From Puccinia triticina (Eukaryota; Basidiomycota; Pucciniomycetes; Pucciniales; Pucciniaceae), in the NCBI RefSeq assembly GCF_026914185.1, contig NC_070558.1, positions 2,790,001 to 2,854,000 on the forward strand: 64,000 nt of DNA. The letters are read 5' to 3'. The first letter of the stretch is position 1. Each line of letters starts with the position of its first letter. The notes beneath the pieces were generated by a model. It was given only the letters and a program-made list of their open reading frames with translations. It had not been told where the DNA came from and did not search any database. Position numbers and translations under genes: made by a program. Positions 1 to 11,010 of the stretch are shown here, piece after piece.

Positions 1-59
1 CATTCTCATGGAATGTACTCAAATTTCTCTGTGTATGTTTTTTTTTTCCAATGGAACAG

Positions 60-922
60 GCGATTTTATGTTGCACATGTCTAACTCGGCCTATGCGATT
101 GCCCTGGACGAAGCACGAGCGATGTGGCAGATCCAGATGATTGGGGCGGCAATGCGAGCGGACCACGAGCGGGTCCGACCCATGATAGCTTCGACCCACT
201 TTACCTACTTCGCCGAAATCCCAGTAAGAAATCATATCTGATGCTCTTTGGAATCTGCCCCGATCCGGCCATTTGTCTGATGATCTGTTTCTTTTGCTTT
301 TCATGTAGATCCTAGCTGACTTTGAGGTAGAGTTCCGCCCGGTTGCGTGGGACCAGAAATGGGTGACTATCCTCATCCTCTCTCTCTCTCCGTCCATCAC
401 AGACGCTTGACATCTGACCCACTCGTTGCGCTGCCCGTCCTACCTCAGCTCTACCTTTTGGCGACATTCACAACCGACCCACCCAAAGGATCCCAGACCC
501 GCACTCTGAACGTGAGCCCTTTTATAAGTCTGGGACTTGTCTGTGATATACAAGCGGCCGCGACTGACAAAGATCCGGATGTGGCCCACGTTCTGTTGCA
601 GTGCTTATCGATAACCCGGATGGTGAACAAGGTCGGCCGACGGACGGTGCGCCCTGAACGACTGATGGGCCTGAGCGGCCTCGGCCTGGAAGCCTCACAA
701 TGGGACACACTCGCCCGGCTCCGGCTCCGGGACGATGGCACCCATCACCCAACTTCCTCCAACAGCTATAACCTCAACCCTGCCCAGGAATGGCTCGTCT
801 CGCCCGAACCCTTCGAGCCTTTCCAAAAGTATGAATCCCTCCGGCTCAAAAACCTCGAGATCATTCGGACTGGTTTGGACGGTGATCTCAAGACCGGCGC
901 CGAACGATTGAAAGAATTGTAA
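60..922 (+). CDS. Thioesterase-like protein, hotdog fold (4HBT_2 type), 3' part of gene
   Basis: The gene enters from the left edge. Predicted coding segments are 60-223, 309-362 and 449-922, with introns at 224-308 and 363-448 and the stop at 920-922. The first segment gives HMSNSAYAIALDEAR, the usual fungal thioesterase signature (H-M-N-N-S-x-Y-x-x-x-L-D-x-A-R) with its acidic residue. The next two join as DQKW/LYLLATF, matching the family's W-D-x-K-W-x-Y-L motif, which supports the second intron. GRRTVRPERL follows. The fold normally hydrolyses acyl-CoA thioesters, but the substrate cannot be inferred. The sequence has no membrane segment. The start codon and first exon(s) lie outside the window. 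Another short intron after about 511 is possible but would break the frame, so I kept one exon there. Confidence 0.72.
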
Positions 923-2391
923 AATACATGCATAGAGTTATCTGATTTTTGGGGCATTGTTTTGGGGGCACTTTTCCATCTTGTGTATCTTTTTCCTTCT
1001 CCTTCTGATCCAAATGATTTTATGTTTCTTGCATGACTGCTGGTGAATGTGCAATCCCGGCGAGCTAGATTTCTTCCTTATTTGTAGAGCTTTGAATTCT
1101 CTCTGATGCTCAAAAGTATGATAGTTCAATAGATTAACGGGAAATACAACTCTTGACACACCCATCCATCAACGGCCCGATCTGACGTTTAAAAAGCTTC
1201 ACAAGCTTGAGACAATTGGGAAGGCAAGATTGCTGAAAACACATGGCCAGATGCACAAACTAAAAAACACAAGCATAAACACACATTATATTCGTAGAGG
1301 AACAACTTGATATACACTTATCACAAGAAAGAACCTGGCTCCAGAGCGCTCAAGAAAAGCCCGATAGGTTAAGATACTATTACTAGGAACAAACTGCATT
1401 TTTTTGGGGAAGATAAATACTTGATAGGTATATAAATATATACATTACTGATAATGATACTGAAAGATACATAAAATGAGAGAAATTTACAAACTATGCT
1501 CGGGTACCTTTCTCCGAAATGAAAAACAAACAAACAAGAAACAAACAAAACGCACATCAAGTCAAGACAAAACAAAACAAAGAGCTATAGAGAGCATCAT
1601 GGCAGAGAGAGCCAACATGAGAGTAAGTTTTTTTTAGGGCCGGAAGACTGACTAACGAGACACGGCAAGTATACTAGTGATTTCTGTAAGGTATGGAAGC
1701 GATCAAAAAAAGGCGGCAGTCAGAGAGGATGAGGAGGGAAGAGGCTGCTACATGACGAGTCTGATAGAGGATCGATTGAGGGAAGGCAGCGGGGAAGAGC
1801 CGGGTCGGATGGAGGAGCGAGGCCAGAGCAGATCGAGCGCGTCGGGCTCGGCGGACGGGACGGCAAGGGAGCTGCTGGTCTTGCGGGTCGGCGCCGAGGG
1901 TCCCCCGCTTTCGGGGTTCCTTCTCATCTTCTCTTCTTCTTCATTCGTCGCCCATGATGCTGCATTTCATATCGTGTTCATAAACACACACACACACACA
2001 CACACATAGTAATACATGGGGTCAATCTCCGAGATAATCGTTCATGGTCAGTAAAACAAGAGATGGAACAAGAGACATTTGGATAAATCATGGTTTTCTT
2101 TTTCAGTGTGACATGTCCACTGTTTTTTTTTTCTGGTAGTAACTATATAACTGTACTTTTTGGTGTATGGCGTAGCTTTCGACTTGACAGAATAGATTTA
2201 CAAGAGGAAAAGCCACATGTCTATGGGATGAGAGTTTTGGCGATAGGAATGGAGGGAGGGATCGGCGGGGGGGCAGATAAAAGGATATATGTGTATGCAG
2301 ACACGAGTGTGCTTACTAACACAAGACTGAACAGAACAGAAAAATGATGGAGAGATAGGATAGAGAAGCAGGGAGGAAAAGCAGGGGAGGA
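923..2391. other. Intergenic region between convergent genes; (CA)n microsatellite
   Basis: This is the 3' flank of the thioesterase gene and of the RhoGEF gene, which point at each other. It is AT-rich, has several T and A runs, and contains a (CA)n tract at about 1983-2006. I see no convincing coding exon. The open frames here are low-complexity and lack conserved motifs. Confidence 0.6.
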
Positions 2392-4757
2392 TCAGAAAGG
2401 AGCCATGTACAGACCTCGTTTAGATCTGCGACTAGCCAGGGCTTTGAAGACTTCTTTGCGCGCGGCCTTGAAGTCGGCGATCCAAGCGGCGCAAGCGCGC
2501 TGTCCGTCTTGGGTTTTGAGGGCGAAGGACTCGGAGTTATGGACGATCGTGAAGCTGTGCTCGTCTTTCCCGGGCATCAGCTGGCACTCTTCGAGGGCCA
2601 TCGGGGCGCGGTACATCACCAGCTGGCCTGCGCTCCGGCGGGTCTGGCTGCTCTCTAACAGGCCCGTCGACTTCGCGAGCAGGAAGAAGTCGTTGAATAG
2701 GTACGCCCGGAACGTCTTCCGTGACCGCGCCTTCGTCAGCACGCCCTCCCTGATCAGCCGTCGGGGCCCAACAAACCGAGTCATCGTCGCTAGATTCAAC
2801 CTCTGCTCACACACAAAATCGTCCGGCAAAAACAAGACTGTCAGTACCAACTCTGTCGATGTAGAAATGAGTAGAGGGGTCGATAATGGTCAAGGAAGGG
2901 TAGAACGAACAGCATCGCTGTCGGGAATCATCAGCTGTTCGGATAAAGTGGCCAGGGCGATTTCGTCTTCTTGTCTCCTGATCGCTTCGTTCGTCGCCGT
3001 GAGGACCTGTTGGACCCTCTTTAAAGCGTTAGCCAGGCGGTTGTAGTCTGAGGATCCTTCATCGGTGTATTTCATAATCTGGATATGAGGGAGAGATTTG
3101 TCTTAGTATTCCATGGGCATGAGAGGGGAGGTATAGGCAGATCAGGAAGGTTGCTCACCTGAGCGATCAGAAGGGGGTACCGGGTCAGTCTTTGCATGGG
3201 CTGAAGCAGATAGTGCTCGAGCTCGAGGCCCTTGACTTTGAGACCATTAAGACGATGGGCGACGGAGGGTTTCAGTTTCAAGTGAGAGAGCGTGCGGGAG
3301 GCATTAGCCTGGTTACTGCAGTAGGGTCTAAACACCTCGACACCCTGGATGTAGTCGAGCACGATATCGGCGACGGTGTCGATCTGGGGGCCCGCCTGGG
3401 CCTGGCGGCGCTCCAGGGCGCTCACAAACGTCGTTCCAAACAGCATGATCTCCTCGATGTTCGCAAAGATTATCGTCGCCGCTCGGACCCCGATCAGCGG
3501 CTCTAACTCCCGGTAGAACACCTGCGAGAGGATCTGGCAGTTCTCTACAAACGCCGCCTCCGTCTGGATCAGCTCGTATATCGCTTCCTGGCGGTTCTTC
3601 TCCTTCTCGGAATAGAGCGACAGCGTCATCGGGTCCATCGAACTGGACCAGGTCCGCTTGGTTAGGTCCACATAAATTAGAGCTGGTGTGTTAGTCTTGA
3701 GGAGATACATCAGGAGAGGATAGTCGAGGAAAAAGCTTACGTTTCCAGGATGGCCATTTAGTTGAGGAGAAGGTATGATGGAAGGAAGCGCGAGGTTACT
3801 AGCGGCTGAGGGCCGCCGAGGTTGAGGGTGTTCATCGACTGTATGGATGGGCCCGCTGACAGAAGGCCGACGTCTATCGGGGGAGTTGCCGGTACTGCTG
3901 GCGGCAGACTGGCGCCTGTCGGGCAGCCATATGTTGCCGGAGGAGGAGTGGGTGGTCGCCGAGGAGACTGTTTTCGACATCCCTGAGAGCCACGAGCGGA
4001 AGCCACTGCTGGTCGACGGAACCGCTGAGCCTGAGCTCGACGGCCGGTGACGAGGGATCGAGCGCGAATCCTGCGGAGCACGATGCGGCTTGAGCTGCTC
4101 GGAACTCGGCCGGTTTCCTGATATTGTCCGGGACCCATTCCTGTTGCGGGTCGACTGCCAAGCTGAGGAGACTGATAGCCCTGAACAAGAGGGGTCCTGT
4201 TGGCTGTACATGTAAGAAAGATTGGCTCGCATCAGACTACAGAATCTGTACAAGCTTCCCGAGGATAACACGCACATGTTCAGGTATCTTGCGAAGGCCG
4301 CTTCCATTTTAGACAGTGGATCATCATGATCATGCTCGCAATCCGGAGCTCTGGATGGGGGGGATGTTCGAGGACTGATTGGGCCGTCGTTATCAGGCTG
4401 ATGGTAATGCCGGGCTCTTGAGGCGGAGGATGGTGGAGGACTGGGGGTAGACTGGCGGGGGAGTGGTGGCGTGTCAGTCGGGATGGCTGGAAGGAAGGAG
4501 ACGGAGGGGGCGGCGGAGCGGGGGAGCGGGGGCAGCAGCTGCTGCCGTTTGGTGATAGGCCGTTGGACGAGGCCGGCAGCGGCCAGGAACTGGAGGCGCT
4601 CGGAGTGCGCTGCAGCCATCTGGTGGGCGTCTTCGCTGTCGGAGTCTGATGCTGCGCTGAGTTCCTGGGGGTGGGGGTGGGGGTGGGAGTGCTGCATGGC
4701 GGGCGGCTGCTGGGATGGGCTGGCCGGGGGTGAGGCTGGATGGATGTGGGGCGGCAT
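2392..4757 (-). CDS. RhoGEF (DH-PH) protein; C-terminal half of an intersectin-L-like protein
   Basis: The predicted exons are 4276-4757, 3159-4203, 2911-3078 and 2392-2802, giving 701 residues. The in-frame intron 4204-4275 begins GTGCGT and ends TACAG. Intron 3079-3158 begins GTGAGC. Intron 2803-2910 has a weak GTTCGT donor. The N-terminal third is proline/serine rich. A DH domain follows, with RQEAIYELIQTE and the hallmark YLLQPMQRLTRYPLLI helix, then a PH domain with GPRRLIREGVL and AYLFNDFFLLAK. The domain order and wording resemble intersectin DH-PH more than Rom2-type GEFs: there is no DEP domain, no CNH domain and no C2 domain after the PH. Its likely role is GDP/GTP exchange on a Cdc42/Rho GTPase at endocytic or actin sites. 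The ATG at 4757 is the first in frame, but the frame stays open to about 5156, so it may instead be joined to the upstream EH-SH3 gene. A further 45-bp in-frame intron at 3696-3740 is possible. Confidence 0.8.
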
Positions 4758-5507
4758 TATAGCAGCTGACAGGGGCAGTGCACTGGCTGGCTGGCTGGGC
4801 GGTGTCAGGACAAGCGAGGGTGTCGGGCGGGGCTCATGACGCGCTGGCGTGGAGGGCGATACAGGCGAGCGCAGGGGCTGGGGCGGCGACGACTGCTGGG
4901 AACGCACTCGGGCGTCGGTGGCTGGACCACCCAGTCCCAGTCTCTGTGGATTCCGAGGATGGCCTGGGGGAGTGGAGTCGGGGCCAGGCGGAGTGATCCA
5001 GATGAGGGGGCGGGTGGCGCCGGCGGCGGAGTCAGACGAGCGGGCGGCACAGCAGCGATGACGACACCACGCCAGCCGAGGTCGGACCGAAGCGGGTGGC
5101 CGCGGGCACAAGACAGATTGCAGCCGGAGCCAGGCGGAGGGGAGAAGGAAAAACAAGCATCAACACACTGCCAATCAGATCCACAGGGCTATACATGAGG
5201 CTACATGTCATTGTACATAGGCTTGCTTGACTCGACTCGCAGACAAAATGACAAATGAATTCATTTAATCACAACTTAATCTGCAGCATGGACGAGTAGA
5301 AAAACAACAATCATGAGAATAATAATAGTGATATCTCTATTGTATGTAAATAGATGGATTTGCGCTCATTCATAGCAGAAACCGAGGCAAGTAAGATTTG
5401 ATGTTCTTAAGAATCAGAAGAAAAGAACAACAGCACCACACATGACGACAGGAAGCAGGAAGAAGGAATGGGAGGTCGTCTCGATGTGCACCAGCACGAC
5501 CAGCTAA
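4758..5507 (-). other. Spacer between the EH-SH3 gene and the DH-PH gene; partly open reading frame
   Basis: From 4758 to about 5156 the DH-PH frame stays open but has no ATG. It is proline/serine rich, like linker sequence. An acceptor CCCCCAG ends at 4964, and 4963 onward is in frame with the DH-PH gene. From about 5160 to 5507 there is no coding signal. This part is AT-rich and would be the 3' UTR of the upstream gene. Confidence 0.55.
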
Positions 5508-8500
5508 CTAACCATCAAGCTCGATATACGCAGCAGGCACCAGCCCGACCCTGCCGTCCTCCACGATCTTGAACCAATCAAGCTCCGAGCAATCGACGAC
5601 GGCCACTCTGGTGTTCTCGACCAAGCGGGCCTCATCGGGGCCAGTGGGCGAATAGTCGTACAGAGCTTTACCCCAGCTCACTGCCGATGGCCCAGCAAAA
5701 GATTGAGTGATGAGAGTCCGTCGTCAGTCTCTGCGCGCTCAAACATCGGCCAACTCTGCTGACCTTCGATCTCCGTCACGTACGACTTCGGGAACGTGCC
5801 CGAGACCCCGCTCCCCTCGATCGTCCCGTACATCCAGTCCTCATCGACCCTTGAAGGATGTGCAAGGATGACCAAGTTGACGTCCATCGACAAGTCATCG
5901 TCGCCCTGCGCGGCGTAAGGGTACAGAGACCTGACCCGGATCGCTGGCAACATCATCAAGATAAAAAAAAAAAAAAAAAAAAAAAAAACATACCAAAGTA
6001 GTCAGCATTTGGGCGCGCGGGAAAAGTCTGATTCAGAGCTCTCTTACTTTGTGACATGTCGAAGTTTTTCGTACAATCATCAGCTCCTGCCCGGTCCAAA
6101 GCCTCCTCCTTATTAGAAGCGGGTTCTTCCGGATGAGCGGGCAGACTAGGAGCGGGGACGCGCAGCCCGTCGGCGGCCATCCCACCGATCCAGTCGACCG
6201 AGCGGCGTTTATCGTCTTCGCCAAGACTGGGTGGACGCTGGTTTTGGACAGGAGGATCGGCCCCGCCGATGACTTTGCCCGCTAAGCCAGACCCGCTGCG
6301 GTCGTTGGTCTGTGCCTTTCGGAGCCGTTTCCCCGACTGGATCTCCCCCAGAAGCATCCCGCGATCAGCGGGCGGAGCATTGGCAAGGGGCAGGAGGGGA
6401 GCTTTTGGCGCTGCAGGAGCCGCCGGAGCTGGTGGCGGCGCAGGAGGTGCAGAGGGCGGAGGATTGGAGGGGTTCGCGGCTGCCGATTGAGGGCGGGAAG
6501 GCATGATGCCACCGAATAAGGCTTCGGCCAAGCCTTGGCGGGCTTTCCGGGCGGTAGCTGCCCCTTCATCGTCGCTGTCATCATCGTCGTCTTTCTCCTT
6601 GGCAGCAGCATCCCATTCGTCATCAGAGTCCTGGGGGCGGGGTGGGGGCCGGAAACTGGGCTGAGAGGGAAATGATGGTTGTTGGGCTGGCGTGGTGGTG
6701 CTGGTTGGTTTGAAGAATGGATTGTTGGCCGATAATGGCGCCGGGAATGAGCCGGGCGTCGTGGGCGCTGGCGAGTCGTTGCCTGTCGAGGTGCCCAGAC
6801 GGTGGAACGGATTGGTGCTGGCAGTCGAGCCGGATGGCGCTGGTGGGGCCGAAATGGGAGCTGGAGGGGGTGGGGGCGCTTGTGGAATTGCGGGGGACGG
6901 TGCTGCCGGTACGATTTGGGGTGCTGGAGGAGCCGGTGGAGCGGGAGGGGCTGTTGGGGCCTGCGGAATCGAAGGAGTCGGAGGTCCTTCAGCAAGTCCG
7001 ATAGCGATTGCAGGAGTCGAGACCGCTTGCGATGGGGGCGGGACGGATTGAGGCAGCGAGGGCGGAAGCTTGACTTGGCTAGCAGAGCGCGGCACAGTAG
7101 CTGGAGGTGGCGCTCTACTTCGAGGTGCTGGTGGGGGTGGAGCCTTTTTGGGGACTGCTGGAGATGAGGTGGAACGAGATGCAAACATGGCCTTCTTCTC
7201 TTTGAATTCTTGTTCCAGTCGTCGGCTTTCTTCTTCCTCTTCTTCTAATTGCTTGATTCGGGCCAACCTTGCAGCCTTCTCTTTCGCTAGAGCATCTTCC
7301 CGCCTTTTCAGCAATGCCTCTTCTTCAGCCGACAGGTCGCTTTCCGCAGGTCTGTTGACATTTGAAGGTGGGGGCGCTTCGACTGTTACTGGTTGAGCTG
7401 TAGGATTAGGCTTAGAATTCATATCCTCCTGAGTCTGCAGGCGGCTAAGTCGCTCTTCTTCAAGTCGGGTTTGACGTTGCTTTTCTCTTTCAGCCGCTTC
7501 CTGGTCGGCTTGGGACGCCTTCAACGCAGCTTCTTGTTTTTCTTGCTCCAAGCGTGAGTTGACACTTGTGTCGGCGACCGGAGCGGATGAGCCCCCACCT
7601 ATCCCCAATGAACGAAGTCTCTCCTGGATTCGACGCTGAGCTTCAGCTTGGATAAAAGCCTTCTTCTCTTCGGCCGTCATGGTTTTAGTTGGCGGGGCAG
7701 TGGCAGGTGGCGGGGGAGACTTGGTTGCACTTGTCGGTGGAGAGGATGGTGAACGCTTGCTGTCGTAGCGATCATCCTTGTCATCCCGTGCCTCGCGCAC
7801 AGAGGCGCGGGAGGGAGTATCCCGATATGAGGAGCGAGAAGGGGTATCTCTCAAGCCGCGATCAGAAACGCGGGAAGGAACATCACGGTCGTAGGTACCC
7901 CGGAGGTAGCCACGATCGGAATAACCATCCCGCTGACGATCGTCATCGTTCGGTTCACTATAACGATCAGATTCAAAGCGATTGCGATTGTTGCGCTGAT
8001 CTCGCTGTCGAGAATAGGCCTGCGACTCTTTCCGACGCTCACGATCGCGATCCGAAATCTTGGCTTCGAGCTCCGGTAGATCTTCGTGACGCAATCGGAG
8101 CAGTTCACGCTCGAGTTTTCGTCTCTCTTGATCGTTAGCTTCCGATCGTCTGCCTGGTCGTGAGACGTACTCGATGTCATCCTGAAGACGTTTGATGCGA
8201 TACTGAAGGTCTTCAAGTTCATCATCGAGATGGCTCTGATCATTATCTCGTTGCCTTGAAGACTCGAGCATGCTGTCGGTTCGGTCGAGATCGCGTTTGA
8301 TTTCGTCTAGATCTGCTGTCGCCCTATCTTCGCCGGCGTGACGAACGGCACGGCGATCGATGTGGCGAGACTGGGATTTGTAAGTGTTCGAGCTGTCTCG
8401 TTCATCGTGCTTGTACATAGTCGCATCCTTATGAAGGTTGGGCGAACTCCTGGCACCGTGTAGAGATCGCACAGGACCAAGGGTGTGTTGGGCATAAGCC

Positions 8501-9796
8501 TCGCCCGTAGCGCGAGAGTTATCTTTTTTGAGCAAGTCTTTCAGAAAGTCAACCGAATTATCCAGATCTCTTGCCGAGGGTGGCACCATTTCCGCAGGCA
8601 AAGTAGTGGGTATGGGATTCCCATTCAAACGGCGGTAGATCAAGCCCATGGCCACATGGAACTCGGCCAAGTTGAGCTTTCCTCGATTTTCCACGTCAGC
8701 CAAACCCCTGCATGAGAAATTCGGATCAAAACACTCAGCTTGGCGGTTAAGACATCTACGCATTACAAAAAGTCTTAACCGACCAAATTTGCATGAGGTC
8801 CTCTCTGGCAAGTCCACTCTGAGCAAAAACTTCGGTGCTCATCTTGCCCTCGATAAACCCGGATCCAGTTTGATCCCAGGCTCTGAAGATCTGGTCATAA
8901 CTCTTCTTTTCTTCGGTTGAAAGCTTCCATGGTACCTTGACTTCGGCTTGTCCTATCTGCTGTTGGTTCTGCTGTTGAAATGTCTGTTGAAGGCTCATCC
9001 CACTGAACTGACTGGTGGGTTGGGCAAACTGCATCTGTGACGGTTGAAAGTTGCCCATGCCGATCGGTTGCTGAGCACCTGGTGCAGGCATGAATGTGTT
9101 GAGAAAGGGCTGGGATGAGGCGGCGAGAGCGGGCATCTGTCCACGAAAGCCCATAGGATAGCCAGTTGGCTGGGCGGTTATGCCACCCAGGGGAGTAGGA
9201 CTCGTCATAAAACGCGAGGGTGCGTTCTGGGGGGATGGGACGCCGAGGCTTTGAGGCTGCTGGCTGGAGAATTGGTTGGACATATTGAACTGAGAGGGTC
9301 CGTTGAAGCCAGTGGGCTGAGACTGAATACCGAATCCAGTGGGCTGGGATTGCATAGCGAATCCGGTTTGTTGGGATTGCATGCCAAAGCTGGTCTGTTG
9401 AGGCTGGAGACCGCCGAAGCTAGTTTGTTGAGGCTGGAGGCCAAAGCCGGTTTGCTGGGGTGGGAGGGCCATACCAGCCGGTTGAGCTCGCATCATTCCT
9501 CCGCCAGCGAAACCGGTAGGCTGAGGCTGAACAAAGCCGGTGCGCTGGGACTGAAGGAAATGGCCGGGCTGCTGGCCAGGTTGTAGATAGCCTGTTTGCT
9601 GATTTTGAAGGAAACCACTGGTCTGCTGTGGCTGAACGTAGCCGGTTCGTTGTGCTTGGACATAGCCAGCTTGTTGTTGTTGCTGTTGTTGCTGCTGCTG
9701 CTGCTGTTGTTGTTGTTGTTGTTGTTGTTGGGCTGCCGCTTGTTGCTGCTGAAGAAATCGGGGATCCTGCTGGAGGAAACTGTAGTTGCCCTGCAT
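5508..9796 (-). CDS. Intersectin-like EH/coiled-coil/WH2/SH3 scaffold (short form)
   Basis: The exons are 8784-9796, 5994-8707, 5764-5943 and 5508-5680, giving 1359 residues with all phases consistent. In order: a poly-Q stretch and Q-x-T-G-F-type repeats (to about 270); one EH domain (about 289-375, with LMQIW/GLADVENRGKLN across the first intron); coiled coil (about 468-570); a long charged/helical region; proline-rich tracts; a WH2 motif (RGMLLGEIQSGKRLRKAQ, about 1120); and two SH3 domains (about 1245-1300, ALYDY-type second domain about 1305-1358). This is the architecture of metazoan intersectin-S and of basidiomycete Cin1-type proteins. It differs from yeast Pan1, which has no SH3 domain. 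It should couple endocytic coat cargo (NPF ligands) to actin assembly. The start is the first ATG after an upstream region with no open frame. The gene lies head-to-head with the GH125 gene. Confidence 0.88.
5512..5514 (-). promoter_or_regulatory. Splice donor GTTAGT overlapping the stop codon of the short intersectin form
   Basis: On the minus strand the last codons are GAT GGT TAG. The bases G|GTTAGT (donor starting at 5512) match the 5' splice consensus. Use of this donor would remove the stop. Joining 5513 to the acceptor at 4964 (exon from 4963) keeps the frame, completes a glycine codon and continues into the DH-PH gene. This is inferred from sequence only. Confidence 0.45.
5944..5993 (-). 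other. 50-bp intron with a 26-nt homopolymer
   Basis: The intron joins the WH2 exon to the first SH3 exon. Its donor is GTATG and its acceptor GCCAG, and both sides join in frame (DYF/A-I-R-V-R). About half of its length is one T run on the coding strand (5963-5988). Confidence 0.8.
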
Positions 9797-11010
9797 CTTC
9801 TGAGGGCGACTTCAAACGACCTGAAAAGGCTCGAAAAGTCACGAAGAGAATCAGAACCATATTTCGAACATGTATTGGTGAGCTGATCGACAGGAGAAGG
9901 GCAACAGTTCACGCTGTATTGACGCACTGTGTTATGCTGGTGTAGACGAGACCCGGGGCAGTCGGTCTGAGAGGCTGGCACTGGAATCGATGGAGGTCGG
10001 TGGTGGTTGGGAGTGGAGTGGCTGTGGCTGGGGGTGATGACGAAGGATAAGGCCAGCGCTTACCTAAGCAGACCTCACCCAGTTTCACACCGATCGTTTG
10101 ATCCGATCAGATCCGACCGCAGCTACATAATCACACCTAATCACACCCTGCCAGCTTGTCCAAAGCCAAGAGTCTCATCTCAGGGCTGTTGTGGCCACAT
10201 CCACATGTCGCCAGCGCACAATACAGTCAAAATCAGAGTCAAGGCGGGCCAGATAGGCTCTTTACAATCACCTGACCGAGGTAACACATGAGTGGAATAG
10301 TTTGAAGGATAAAAGCAGTGGGCAAGGTGCTAATCTATGTAGAATTGCTATCTGTGGTTTGGATTTTAGGAGAAGGGGATAAAGAAAGACCTACTAGGTG
10401 GCCACTTCCAGTCGACCTCCAACGAACATCCTCAGCAGCGCACTGTGCGATAAATGAAATGTGAGCTCCGTTTCTGCCACATGACGCGGGCAGCCGGGCC
10501 GGATACGGCCCACGGGACAGCGCGGAATCGTCACGCCCGACACGGGTCGGGACAATGATCGGGTGCTGATGCCACCCGGCATATGATGTTTAAGTTGACG
10601 GAGCGGCAGACGCGGCAACTGATCCACCTCGCCATCTGCCGTTACATAGACTCGATGTAAAACCGATCCCATCTCGGCAGATCTCCGGAGCCGCCATTGA
10701 GTCCTTCAGCTTTGGAACACCATACGACGTGCCTAAGAGATGACAAAATCGTTCTGAATTACTGCCGATGTGAGCCCTTAGCGGTTGTGATCTCCTGATA
10801 AGCGCCGATCGCAAAGACTCCGATTGTGCTGGACCCAGTTGAGCATATCTGCCGTTTCATCTCGCGGCGTTTGTTCCGCATCAAGATCTATCAGGACTTC
10901 AAGAGTGTTGATAATTATTTGCAACCCCACACACCCTCAAGTCCCTCATGAGATCAAAGACGACAACAGCAACTGGTCCGCAATCCGTCGTGTTTTCTAA
11001 ATCTAATCCC
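9797..11010. promoter_or_regulatory. Divergent intergenic/promoter region between the intersectin and GH125 genes
   Basis: The region separates two head-to-head genes and must hold both promoters and 5' UTRs. No clear TATA box stands out. A minus-strand open frame of 93 codons (10394-10672) is moderately coding-like (it ends MFVGGRLEVAT), but I recognise no domain and no splice partners, so it is not called as a gene. Confidence 0.5.

Noticed and set aside
1677..2009. 110-codon plus-strand frame ending in a Thr-His repeat
   Set aside because: Its C-terminus is a translated (CA)n microsatellite, and there is no domain or splice support.
3696..3740. A 45-bp intron in the DH exon
   Set aside because: Phase allows it (GTAAGC to CTCAAG), but it is shorter than the other introns here and the frame reads through, so it is mentioned only as a possibility.
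6269..7184. Long open frames on both strands over the proline-rich region
   Set aside because: These are GC-rich shadow frames. The minus-strand EH-WH2-SH3 frame has the domains and splice joins.
2392..9796. Treating the EH-SH3 and DH-PH split as an assembly or frameshift error
   Set aside because: The stop codon is preceded by a complete SH3 domain, lies on a consensus donor, and all exons keep phase in both readings. Alternative splicing is the simpler reading.
9596..9945. Leucine- and valine-rich open frames on the plus strand
   Set aside because: They are antisense shadows of the poly-Q region of the intersectin-like gene.
10394..10814. Minus-strand frames between the intersectin and GH125 genes
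   Set aside because: Mildly coding-like, but there is no recognisable motif, no splice partners, and the location is a divergent promoter region.
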